Of a stretch of 39,800 nucleotides of DNA, positions 27,062-36,362 are shown piece by piece. The first letter of the stretch is position 1. Each line of letters starts with the position of its first letter. The position numbers were made by a program, and so were the translations under genes. The notes under the pieces were generated by a model that was not told the origin of the DNA, did no database searches, and worked only from the letters and a program-made list of their open reading frames with translations. Source of the DNA: Sphingobacteriales bacterium (lineage in GTDB: Bacteria > Bacteroidota > Bacteroidia > Chitinophagales > UBA2359); contig JADJTE010000024.1 of NCBI GenBank assembly GCA_016711295.1, positions 1 through 39,800 of the forward strand. The letters run 5' to 3'.

Positions 27062-27641
27062 ATGAAAGCTTTTTTGCCCTTACTGCTATTGGCATTGCTC
27101 TGTTGCCGATGCAAAAACGACGAGCCTATCGAGTCTTGCAACCCACATTGCCTAATGGGCTTTGTGTGCGACCCCGAAACAGGAGAGTGCATTTGCCCCG
27201 AAGGAAATATCTTGTATCGAGGGATGCGTACCAATAAAAGATTACATGTAACCTGCCTGCACCAGACAATCCCAATTCGGATTGTTTTAAATATATAACG
27301 GCGATGTGGGTAGATACCTCATCGGGATTCAGTACCTTATTGCGGTTTAAGGAGGACACTCCTTATGGTCAATCCTATGATTTCAATTTTTTCCCATTAA
27401 CCACTAACCCCGATACAACATCGGGTGGGCGTATCTGCAAAAATTTGTAGCTGATACAAAAGCCTTGCCTTGTTTGTTAGATAGTAACCAAGTGAACGCT
27501 CATATTTATGTCAATTTCGATGAGAGTATTATTCGTATGAAGGTAGAAATTGTACCTTTTATTGCTACCGACATTATACATTTGTTAGAATATCCCGTTT
27601 TAGAGAGCTATGAGTTGGTGTATTTGCGTTATACGCCTTAG
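27062..27641 (+). pseudogene. Lipoprotein with EGF-like Cys motif, frameshifted
   Basis: ATG 27062 begins a hydrophobic signal with Cys (LLLLALLCCRC), then CNPHCLMGFVCDPETGECIC, an EGF-like six-Cys pattern. The first frame ends at 27298. Coding-like sequence continues in another frame (VDTSSGFSTLLRFKEDTPYG) and then a third (YVNFDESIIRMKVEIVPFIA), ending with a stop at 27641. About 190 residues if joined. The start is 4 bp after the previous stop, so it is probably in the same operon. Function is unknown. Confidence 0.6.
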
Positions 27642-27829
27642 TTGTTCTTTTCAATTTGCGCCATACCATTGAAAATGGTACAGCAACCGTTGCCAACCGT
27701 ACCTACTCGCAGAACGAAACATTGGCGGGTGGGTACGGATTGAGCGGACATTAAAAGCAATACGACTTAGCTGTAAAACGTTAAAAGGCAAAAATCAAAG
27801 GATGCAAGGCAACTTTATTGTAGCAATAG
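27642..27829. other. Gap with remnant coding sequence, no intact gene
   Basis: A short open stretch (RTYSQNETLAGGYGLSGH, stop near 27759) looks like the tail of an exported protein and has no start. CCGTACC and GGTACGG near 27697 and 27737 form an inverted repeat. Nothing else is recognised before the repeats begin at about 27830. Confidence 0.4.
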
Positions 27830-30135
27830 AAAGGCGAAAACCACCGCCAACAATACACAGCCGTCCATAACCCGCATCGAGGGGCGCGGGGCGAAATTCG
27901 GGCAAAATCTCACGCGCGAAGGCATACGGCGGCTGTGCGGGCGTTGGCGGCGATTATGCGAACTTTTCCCAATCAGACGCACAAAGCGGCGAAGCTCTCC
28001 GTAGCAAGTGAAATTGCTGCGCATCAAGTTAAGCGCGAAATAGCAGAGGGAAGTTGGAATTTTCAAGTGAAATGGTTTAGTGCTTCGTAGCAAGTGAAAT
28101 TGCCGAATATCAAGTTAAGCGCGAAATAGCAAAGTGAGGGTTTAGTGCTTCGTAGCAAGTGAAATTCTGCGCGTCAAGTTAAGCGCGAAATAGCAAAGGG
28201 ATAAGTGAAGCGGGTTTAACTCTCCGTAGCAAGTGAAATTGCTGCGCACCAAGTTAAGCGCGAAATAGCAAGGAAAGTTGAGGTTTTCAAGTGAAGCGGT
28301 TTAACCCTCCTTAGCAAGTGAAATTTCTGCGCATCAAGTTGTGTGAAATGAGGCGCAAGAGATAAATACATCATCACTTTCAAAAAAAGTAACGAAGGCA
28401 TATACAAATATCAAATGGAATCTGCTATCTTGTGGCGGTTTAGCCCTCCGTAGCAAGCAAATTTCTGCGCATCAAGGCGAAAACCACCGCCAACGATACA
28501 CAGCCGTCCATAACCCGCATCGGGGGCACACGTGAAATTCGGGCGAATCTCCCGCGCGAGGGCATACTGCGGCTGTGCGGGCGTTGGCGGCGATTATGCG
28601 AACTTTCCCAATCAGACGCACAAAGCAGCGAAACCCTCCGTAGCAAGTGAAATTTCTGCGCGTCAAGTTAAGCGCGAAATAGCAGAGGAAAGTTGAAATT
28701 TTCAGGTGAAGCGGTTTGGCTCTTCGTAGCAAGTGAATTTTTGGGCATCAGGCGAAAACCACCGCCAACAATACACAGCCGTCCATAACCCGCATCGAGG
28801 GGCGTGTGTAAGATTCGGGCGAATCTCCCGCGCGAGGGCATACGGCGGCTGTGCGGACGTTGGCGGCGATTATGCGAACTTTTCCCAATCAGACGCGCAA
28901 AGCAGCGAAACCCTCCGTAGCAAGTGAACCCTGCGCATCAAGTTAAGCGCGAAATAGCAAAGGGACGGTTTAGTGCTTCGTAGCGAGTGAACTTTTTCTC
29001 ATCAAGTTAAGCGCGAAATAGCAAAGGGAAGTTGAGGTTTTCAAGTGAAACGGTTTGACTCTTCGTAGCAAGTGAAATTGCTGCGCATCAAGTTAAGCGC
29101 GAGATAGCAAAGGAAGTTTAGGTTTTCAAGCGAAGCGGCTTAACTCTTCGTAGCAAGTGAAACTGCTGCGCACCAAGTTAAGCGCGAAATAGCGAAGGGA
29201 CGGTTTAGTGCTTCGTAGCAAGTGAACCTTTGCACATCAAGTTAAGCGCGAAATAGCAAAGGGACGGTTTAGTGCTTCGTAGCAAGTGAACCTTTGCACA
29301 TCAAGTTAAGCGCGAAATAGCAAAGGGACGGTTTAGTGCTTCGTAGCAAGTGAAATTGCCGCGTATCAAGTTGAAAACCACCGCCAACAATACACAGCCG
29401 TCCATAACCCGCATCGGTGGCGCGGGGCGAAATTCGGGCGAACCTCCCGCGCGAAGGACATACGGCGGCTGTGCGGGCGTTGGCGGCGATTATGCGAACT
29501 TTTCCCAATCAGACGCACAAAGCGGCGAAGCTCTCCGTAGCAAGTGAAATTGCTGCGCATCAAGTTAAGCGCGGGATAGCAAAGGGACGGTTTAGTGCTT
29601 CGTAGCGAGTGAAATCGCTGCGCATCAAGTTAAGCACGAAATAGCGAAGGGACGGTTTAGTGCTTCGTAGCAGGTGAAATTGTTGCGCATCAAGTTAAGC
29701 GCGAAATAGCGAATGGACAAGTGAAGCGGTTTAGTGCTTCGTAGCGAGCAAATTTCTGCGCACCAAGTTAAGCGCGAAATAGCGAAGGGACGGTTTAGTG
29801 CTTCGTAGCAAGTGAGTTTTTGGGCATCAAGTTGAACGAGTGAAGCACCATTTGCAAGAGAAGTTTAGATCTTCGAGCAAAACAGCGGTTTAACCCTTCG
29901 TAGCAAGAGAAATTGCTGCGCATCAAGTTAAGCGCGAAATAGCAAAGGGATTTGAAACTTTCAAGGGAAATGGTTTAGTGCTTCGTAGCAAGTGAATTTT
30001 TGGGCATCAAGGCGAAAACCACCGCCAACAATACACAGCCGTCCATAACCCGCATCAAGGGGCGCGGGCGAAATTCGGGCGAATCTCCCGTGCGAGGATA
30101 TACGGCGGCTGTGCGGACGTTGGCGGCAATTATGC
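27830..30135. repeat. Large repeat array: about 22 units and five composite palindromes
   Basis: Composite palindromes start at 27844, 28497, 28762, 29381 and 30022; units lie from about 28000 to 29985. The module with GATAAATACATCATCAC at 28336-28440 is an uninterrupted form of the MITE site. Two adjacent units at 29213 and 29276 are identical over their full length (63 bp apart), showing recent tandem copying. The 28620-28860 block matches 16140-16380 almost exactly. No gene: minus-strand frames of 60-90 codons are the repeats translated. Confidence 0.88.
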
Positions 30136-30152
30136 GAAACAAAGTATACATA

Positions 30153-30193
30153 GTTTCGGAAAAACGCTAGCCAGCGGTGGGCTAACCCGAAAC
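30153..30193 (+). promoter_or_regulatory. Type-2 leader hairpin upstream of the EndoU toxin
   Basis: GTTTCGG (30153-30159) with CCGAAAC (30187-30193), and TAGCC (30168-30172) with GGCTA (30180-30184). The same nested hairpin is at 3792-3832. The start codon follows 48 bp after the structure. Confidence 0.55.
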
Positions 30194-30240
30194 ACCACTT
30201 GAAAAGAAGTAGGGATTCATTTCAAACTTATTTTCAGAAT

Positions 30241-32430
30241 ATGGAAAAGTTAGTTTTTTATTGTCCTTTTACTCAGTTCGGCATTTTTGTTTAATGCTTG
30301 CGAGCGGGATTTATTGACCGAAATTGAAACCAGTTATGCCGAACAATCACAAAAAAATGATTTTTTTGACCTTTCTTTTGCTGCAAACAACCACCCCCAC
30401 CTCAAAAATAGAGGTGCGGGAAAAACAGACGACCGTAGGGCAGATACAACCTTGGTACAAACTATCATTGACGATTTACAACACAAAGAAACTGAACGAC
30501 CCTTTGTCGAACAACTAACCAGGCTATCGGGTTATCCTATTTGGCAACGAGCCGTGACGATTAATGACAGCACCGAACGACGAAAAATAGCTTGGATTCC
30601 GCTTGCCAAATTAGATGCCCAACGTACCAATGCTATCCTAATGTGTGTTTCGGAAAACGGCATATTGCATTATACTTTAACGCATAGTCGTTATAATAAA
30701 ACATTATTGGCAGCAGCTGATTCGTTGCATTTACCTAGCAATGAAGTGATTTATCGAGAGCAATGCGAAAAAGTAACGGATTATTTTGATGCCGATTTAT
30801 TTGCCGATGAACTAAACAGTTTGCTTGATTTTCTTTCAACATTTTTATATATTGAAATTTGTATTGAAACAGAATGCACTAGTATTGAGTGTTGTAATAT
30901 GTTTAATCCTGGTCATACACATGCCGTTTGTTTCAGCCTAGCAAGTCCTAGCAGTGGTGGATTAGGGGGCTGGTCTGGTGGGAGCAACAACAATAATAGT
31001 AATAGTGGCAATAATAGTGGAACGGCGGGCAATAACTCGGGTAGCGGCTCTGATAGTTCAGGAGGCAGCAATAGCGGCGGCGGCGGTTCATCGTCAAGTT
31101 GGACTGAGGAGTATTCCGATTTTTGGACGCAACTGCAAGGGCTTTCCTATCACGAATTTATGCAACACCTAAACGATTTTATTGAAAACAACGATATAGC
31201 ATTAGTTCCAGAATCGCAAGCAGGCGGCAGCGGTTACAGTTTTAATGAAATTTATCATTTGGCAATTCAGAACGATTGTATCAATGCACCGTTTAACGAT
31301 TATATATCAGGTTCGGCATTTGATAATTGCTTGTGGGAGGTGATGTATGTAAATTATAATGCCGCCCAAGCATTGAGCGATTTTAATGGCTATATGGATT
31401 TGGAATTGAGCCAATCGGAATTTGATATATTAACCCAAGATTGCTCTGAAATAGGTACTAATAGTTCGTTTATAGAATGTGCCAAAATGGCTTATGCTCG
31501 GCAAAAACATGCCGAATTAAGTGCCCAATATGAAGATTACGCCACCGAATTTAGTCAAGCAGGTTTTACGAGCGTTGAGTCCTTTATAGCCGAATATGGC
31601 TTAGAACGATATTTGTCTGCGACAGTGCTTTACGAAGCCATGCACGCGCCCGATGCTTGGTGGGAAGTGCCCGACAACGAGACACTTCATTTTTATATTG
31701 AGATGTTTAGTGCCGAGTTATTGCCATTAGGTATTACCTTTGTGCCTTATGGAGTAGGCGATGTTGCCGATATATATTTGAGTTGTGGTGAAGCATCTTG
31801 GGCTTGTGCCCAGCAATAGTAGGTATTTTGGTGCCCATTTGACGAGATGGTAGATATAGGCGCAAATCCAGATAAATAAAAGCTGCATGGAAAACGGTCA
31901 AGAACTACTCGGCATTAAAGGCAGCTTGGCAATTTGCCCAGAACTGCCCCTTAACCGTCCGAACCAACCCGCAAGTCCTTGACGGTATTCGACAAGCACT
32001 ACAACGAACGTTAAAAAGCGTAGACGAAGTAGTAACCCACGCGAATGTATCCTATATTGACCAAGCTACGGTAACACATATTTTTAGAGGGGATAGCGGC
32101 GGCGGAGTGCATCATATCTCCGCTTTGATGGCTGATCCGGTCGCGTATAGGCTAGCAGAACGAACACCCACAAATATGGGATGTTATAAGGCAAAACTTT
32201 TAAAACCCGATGGCTCATTTATGTACAACAAAGATTTTTTCCCTGATGAGTGGGACGAAAATAAAGTAATTGATGAAATTAAAGTCGCTTGGGGGAATAT
32301 GGTCGATAAACAAGACGTATGGGGTTCAGGGAAATATCTAGGTTATACAAGTCCGCCAGAAAATATACCAGTTGAAATAAAAATGGATGGTAATAAAATT
32401 AAAACAGCATGGCCAAGATGGAATCCTTAG
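30241..32430 (+). CDS. Polymorphic toxin with C-terminal EndoU nuclease domain, frameshifted
   Basis: ATG 30241 starts MEKLVF; a shift near 30258 is needed to reach the lipobox FNAC, after which 30287-31819 is open. A Gly/Ser/Asn-rich linker follows at about residues 225-270, and then a helical region. Between 31800 and 31880 the frame changes two or three times (FDEMVDIGANPDK, then KAAWKTVKNYSALK). The last 120 residues match the bacterial EndoU RNase toxin domain: HIFRGDSGGGVHHISALM, GCYKAK, FFPDEWDENKVIDEI and a final IKTAWPRW. EndoU toxins cleave RNA in rival cells. The immunity gene overlaps the 3' end. The frameshifts may be errors or inactivation. The domain call is strong, the full gene model less so. 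Confidence 0.75.
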
Positions 32431-32906
32431 AGAAAAAAATAGAGTTATCGGACCAATGGTTAACCTATTATTATAGTATTAATATACGGGGAAGTAGATT
32501 TACTCCTTATTTAAGAGTAGGAGTAGGAGAGCCATACAATTATTTAGAATACGCTTTTGTTATCCCGAACAACAAAAGCGGTGCGGTAAAAGAAATAATA
32601 ACAAAAATTGACTTACTTGAATGTACTGGTGAAAGCTTTGTAATGGCTAATAACGACATTCAAATAGAGGTATTTAGCGATATTGTTAAATACATAGGCA
32701 ATTTTGAAGGGGGTTTTTATTCTTCTACGGAATATTTTAAAAAATTGCTTCGAGATTGGTACGAGTTTTTATTAAAATACGAATCCTGCCAAATACCAGG
32801 CATCATCCCTAGTTCCAAATTAGACACATGGTCATGCGTACCCAACGAGTACGTCAGGCCCGAGTATTGGGATTTGTTGAAACAACAACAAGAAGACGCA
32901 AAGTGA
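32409..32906 (+). CDS. Probable immunity protein to the EndoU toxin
   Basis: 165 residues, with ATG 32409 overlapping the toxin stop by 22 bp. A second ATG at 32418 would still overlap and is equally possible. There is no signal peptide, so it acts in the cytoplasm, as expected for immunity to an RNase. It is acidic to neutral with aromatic-rich stretches (YYYSINIRG, WYEFLLKYESC) and matches no family I can name. Role is inferred only from its position directly after a toxin domain. The stop is 11 bp before a palindrome. Confidence 0.7.
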   Translation: MAKMESLEKKIELSDQWLTYYYSINIRGSRFTPYLRVGVGEPYNYLEYAFVIPNNKSGAVKEIITKIDLLECTGESFVMANNDIQIEVFSDIVKYIGNFEGGFYSSTEYFKKLLRDWYEFLLKYESCQIPGIIPSSKLDTWSCVPNEYVRPEYWDLLKQQQEDAK

Positions 32907-32917
32907 GTAATGAAATG

Positions 32918-32976
32918 CTGCCAACAACGCCCACTTGACAAGACTATTGCTCTGCGAGTGGGCTATCATTGGCGGC
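32918..32976. repeat. attC-like nested palindrome after the toxin/immunity pair
   Basis: Outer CTGCCAA (32918-32924) with TTGGCGG (32969-32975), and inner GCCCACTTG (32929-32937) with CGAGTGGGC (32955-32963), each with one G-T wobble. The right flank CAATTATGCGAAC is close to the shared one. The core here reads ATTGGCG, a change from the GTTGGCG of the others. Confidence 0.65.
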
Positions 32977-33009
32977 AATTATGCGAACTTTCCATGTTAA
33001 ACCAGCAAA

Positions 33010-33465
33010 GCAGCGAAACCCTTCGTAGCGAGTGAAATTTCTGCGCACCAAGTTAAGCGCAAAATAGCAAAGGGACGGTTTAGTGCTTCGTAGCAAGCAA
33101 ATTTCTGCGCATCAAGTTAAGCGCGAAATAGCAGAGGGACGGTTTAGTGCTTCGTAGCAAGTGAAATTGCTGCGCATCAGGTTAAGCGCAAAATAGCAAG
33201 GGGACGGTTTAGTGCTTCGTAGCAAGTGAATTTCTGCGCATCAAGTTAAGCGCGAAATAGCAAAGGGACAAGTGAAGCAGTTTAGTGCTTCGTAGCAAGT
33301 GAAATTGCTGCGCATCAAGGCGAAAACCACCGCCAACAATACACAGCCGTCCATAACCCGCATCAAGGGGCGCGGGCGAAATTCGGGTGAATCTCACGCA
33401 CGAAGGTATATGGCGGCTGTGCGGACGTTGGCGGCGATTATGCGAACTTTCCCAATCAGACGCGC
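33010..33465. repeat. Five repeat units and one composite palindrome
   Basis: Units at about 33024, 33087, 33150, 33213 and 33290 are nearly regular at 63 bp. The composite palindrome starts at 33330 and has point changes inside (GAATCTCACGCACGAAGG). No gene. Confidence 0.85.
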
Positions 33466-33591
33466 GTAAAATAGGGGAAGGAAACGCAAAACGGCAGCCG
33501 GCGGGGGCTTAACTCTGAACACCCCTCCGTTTTGGAAAAATAGTAGGCGCAGACACCGCCAAACGAAGCGTCAAGAGTGGGCGAAAATTGT
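33466..33591 (+). promoter_or_regulatory. Hybrid leader: first part type-1, second part unique
   Basis: Begins like the type-1 leaders (GTAAAATAGGGGAAGGAAAC through CAGCCGGCGGGG) and then changes to a unique sequence containing CCTCCGTTTTGG and AAACGAAGCGTCAAGAGTGG before ATG 33592. It shows that the conserved leader can be joined to different downstream ends. Confidence 0.5.
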
Positions 33592-34494
33592 ATGAAAAAA
33601 TTATTGTTCCTGTGTGCTTTCATAGCTTTGAGCACAATTTCTCTTAAAACATCTGCCCAATCGCAGAGCATACTTGATAGCCTTTACTGCTATAGCCCCG
33701 CCAAGCAGGAGTGCGAACAATTAGACTTGCGCACAGTTGCCGTGGTTAGATATGAAAGTTTCGCAAAATGTTATCTTGAAATAACAAGAACTGACCTACT
33801 CCCAAACACCGATTTAGAAATCTTTAAAAATGGTGTTTACTTAAAAACAGTAAATACGGATCAGGAAACCTCTTTTTTACTGGAAAATTTGCCCTTAAAT
33901 GCGAACTATGCTATTAAATATGCAAATAGTTGCGGCGAAGAAACCATTTTAACCAATTTTTATACTGGCAAGAACCATAGCATGGAAGGGCTAACTATCT
34001 CTCATCAACTATTTGATGTTATGGAGGAATTTACAAAAATGGAAATTTTTAGCCTTTCGGAATATTTGGAGAGTGAAAGCAAACTAAACTATTATGAGAA
34101 ATTAAGTTTTTGGCAAGATATTGCATTCAAAGATGCCTCTTTTTCCGACAACTTACCTTTTGGTGAGTATCCGCAACCCGATATGGCAGCTAGTTCAGGT
34201 AGTGATTGCAAATGTATGTTGCTGCTAACCCTGCCAAGTTTCTCGCCAGGCATAAAAAATCCTTTAGAGTCCGTCGACATACCTACTCCTGACGGGTTTG
34301 TTCCAGTGTATAGTGGATCAATAGAAGGTGAGACACTCATTGATTTTGTTACACAAAATTGGACCGACGATCCGGACAAAGGTGGTTTCAGCCATATTCT
34401 GCAAGGTAGAGGTGCTGCAAGACGGCAGTATAATTTTGCAATGGGGCGGAAATTGCACACTCGCTTAACGGAATTAAGCGTGGGGCAGGGCTAA
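33592..34494 (+). pseudogene. Truncated paralogue of the 25019 T9SS cargo gene
   Basis: 300 residues from ATG 33592, with signal peptide MKKLLFLCAFIALSTISLKTSAQ. (A GTG at 33577 would add five residues before it.) It aligns with the 25019 product from VVRYES to GRGAARRQYNFAMGRKLHTRL without gaps of note. The last codons and the TAA at 34492-34494 lie in the terminal inverted repeat of the ISAs1-like element, so the gene is cut there. The missing 3' part would hold about 370 residues by comparison, including the sorting domain. A possible piece of it lies at 35728. Confidence 0.75.
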
Positions 34495-35727
34495 TCAGTT
34501 CTAATTTTTTGTTGTTTGTTTTTTTGTATTTTAGTTTTTTTGTCTCTTACCTTATTTTTTATCAAGCCGTTTAGTTGTATCATTTTATCGACTTTATTGG
34601 TATGCTCTTCAAAGGCAGCCTTCATAGATGTATAGCCATTTAGTTTAAAAATGTTCATTGCAGCATCGTATAGTATTGATATGGTTACGGCTCCTTTTGT
34701 TGTTTGTGTTAGGCAGTCATCTTCTCTGCAAACCACATCTTTTATCCAATGATAGGATTCAATTCCCCAATGTCCGCGAATACCTTTTGCCATAATCTGG
34801 CACTTTGATAGTTATTAGAAACGTAATAATGTGTATGCTCATATGGTTTATTATTTCGTGTGCCAGATCGGGTAATAACGATAAAATACTTTACTAATGC
34901 TTGCCATTTTTAGGTAATTCTGTGCTTGCTTTAAAGACTGCTATTTTGCGTGTTTCTGTTCGCCCATGCGATTTTTTCTCTTCCTCTGTGTAAGTATCTA
35001 TGGGCAGTTCTTTCTCCTGTGTGGCTACTATTTTTTTTTTAGTGCAGCACAATTATCCTTAACTTGTACCACATAACCAGCGTCTTTTTGCAAAATTAGT
35101 TGCAAAAAGCCTGATTACAGTGTAAAGCATCAGCAGTAATGGTCTTTTCGGCTATATCCACCTCGTCACTCCTAAGCAACAGTTTAACTGTTTCACTTTC
35201 GCCCTTTTGCCTGTTAAGTAATAGGCAAACTGAACAACTGCTTGACTATTATGCTGAACTAAACGAACAACTGAAACCAAATTTTGCGCTGCTCCCTGAG
35301 CATCGGTTATCGTGCCCGATAAGGACTTGCCATCTACCGAATACCAAGAAGAGTCGCCCAAGTCTCTGAACTGAAACAACCATTTATTGATAGCTTCGAC
35401 CACAGCGGAAATGTCAAACTATTTACAAAATTATACATACCCGCATAGCTCGGAACGCCGTGCTTTAGGGATAAGGCGGCTACCAGTGCCGCACGATTAT
35501 TCTTAAAAAAGCGGGACATGCTTGATATCCTACGCTATGATTAAGGCAAGATAGGGTCAGAAGCATCAGCATGTCTGCCATCGCAAAGCGACGACCTGAT
35601 GCCCTGCGATGATCTTCAATGTCTGAAAATAATCATACAAACTACGTATTTCCATCTCTTTTGATGCAAAGATACCGCTTCTTTTATTACTTTTTAGTAA
35701 ATAATCATAGAACTGATTAGCCCTGCC
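34484..35727 (-). mobile_element. ISAs1-like insertion sequence
   Basis: 1244 bp bounded by the exact 20-bp inverted repeat GGCAGGGCTAATCAGTTCTA (34484-34503, inverted at 35708-35727). The minus strand encodes a DDE transposase in pieces. No target duplication is visible: left flank AAGCGTGG, right flank TGCAATGG. This suggests the flanks were joined by deletion or recombination after insertion. Confidence 0.85.
34491..35660 (-). pseudogene. ISAs1-family transposase, frameshifted
   Basis: Minus strand segments in order: FFKNNRAALVAALSLKHGVPSYAGMY (about 35440-35510), DSSWYSVDGKSLSG with the first catalytic Asp (about 35330-35360), TITADALHCNQAF with the second (about 35110-35145), then VVQVKDNCAALKKK, and the C-terminal RGHWGIESYHWIKDVVCRED with the third acidic residue (about 34730-34785). 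The order and spacing fit ISAs1-family enzymes of about 370 residues. At least four frame breaks prevent a full-length product. Confidence 0.75.
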
Positions 35728-35923
35728 TGCAATGGTGGCGGCTTAATAGAAGGCGAAAGCATCTATTTTCCAGCGCATTGCTATTTTCGATATACTTGGA
35801 CATGTGGTGAAACAAGCTACCAACATCGATCAATTGGACACCAACGACCTACCTGCTGGCTTATACCTTATTCAAGCCACGCTCAACAATCAACAAGTTA
35901 TCACCCAAAAAATACTGAAATAA
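35728..35923 (+). pseudogene. Orphan T9SS C-terminal sorting domain
   Basis: Begins in the IS end as PACNGGGLIEGESIYFPA, then after a one-base shift near 35775 reads IAIFDILGHVVKQATN, IDQLDTNDLPAGLYLIQATL and ITQKILK. This is a type A sorting signal, very close to the tail of the M4 protease (CNGGGL, IAIFDLAGRIVK, DTNDL, ITQKILK). Its catalytic or binding part is missing. It may have belonged to the 33592 gene or to another cargo removed by deletion. Confidence 0.75.
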
Positions 35924-35930
35924 TAATCCC

Positions 35931-36290
35931 ATGAAAAGTAAAATATTTATTTTTATTGTTTTTCTATTTTCGCTTATGGCTTGCCATAAAGATGCAGACC
36001 GTTTTTCGGGTAATTACCCTTGTTGCTTCCAAGCCACTATTGATTACCTTCTTAGTCAACCAACAATACATGCAAAAATAAAAAAATATACACTTAATGG
36101 TGAATATGTATATGGTCTTGATTATACGGCAGATATTTATCATCCTTCTTATCCAGTTTTTGATGAAAATTGCAAAACACTATTTGAAGTTGGTGGGATT
36201 GGGAATGATAACTTTGATAAGATGGAAGAAGCCGAATTCATCGAAATAGTTTTGGGAAGATCCGAGATGATTTCACGCATATTAGAATAA
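35931..36290 (+). CDS. Small lipoprotein, intact paralogue of the 14472 gene
   Basis: 119 residues. The signal MKSKIFIFIVFLFSLMAC has lipobox LMAC at residues 15-18. The mature part has NYPCCFQATIDYLLSQP, a YVYGLDY stretch and VFDENCKTLFEV, which align with the 14472 product. It starts 7 bp after the sorting-domain remnant. Function is unknown. It is a compact domain with conserved CC and NC Cys and may be a surface or periplasmic binding protein. The stop is 9 bp before a palindrome. Confidence 0.8.
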   Translation: MKSKIFIFIVFLFSLMACHKDADRFSGNYPCCFQATIDYLLSQPTIHAKIKKYTLNGEYVYGLDYTADIYHPSYPVFDENCKTLFEVGGIGNDNFDKMEEAEFIEIVLGRSEMISRILE

Positions 36291-36299
36291 CTAAAAAAG

Positions 36300-36362
36300 C
36301 CGCCAACACCAGCCCACCGGATAAGGCTCTAATGCTCCCTGCGGCTGTGCGGGCGTTGGCGG
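36300..36362. repeat. attC-like palindrome after the 35931 gene
   Basis: CCGCCAAC (36300-36307) pairs perfectly with GTTGGCGG (36355-36362), and CAGCC (36310-36314) with GGCTG (36343-36347). The interior (GATAAGGCTCTAATGCTCCC) is unique. The right side (CGGCTGTGCGGGCGTTGGCG) is the same as in composite palindromes, so only the left half and loop differ between sites. Confidence 0.7.

Noticed and set aside
34092..34460. Minus-strand open frame of 122 codons opposite the 33592 gene
   Set aside because: It is a shadow of the real gene on the + strand, which has a signal peptide and a paralogue.
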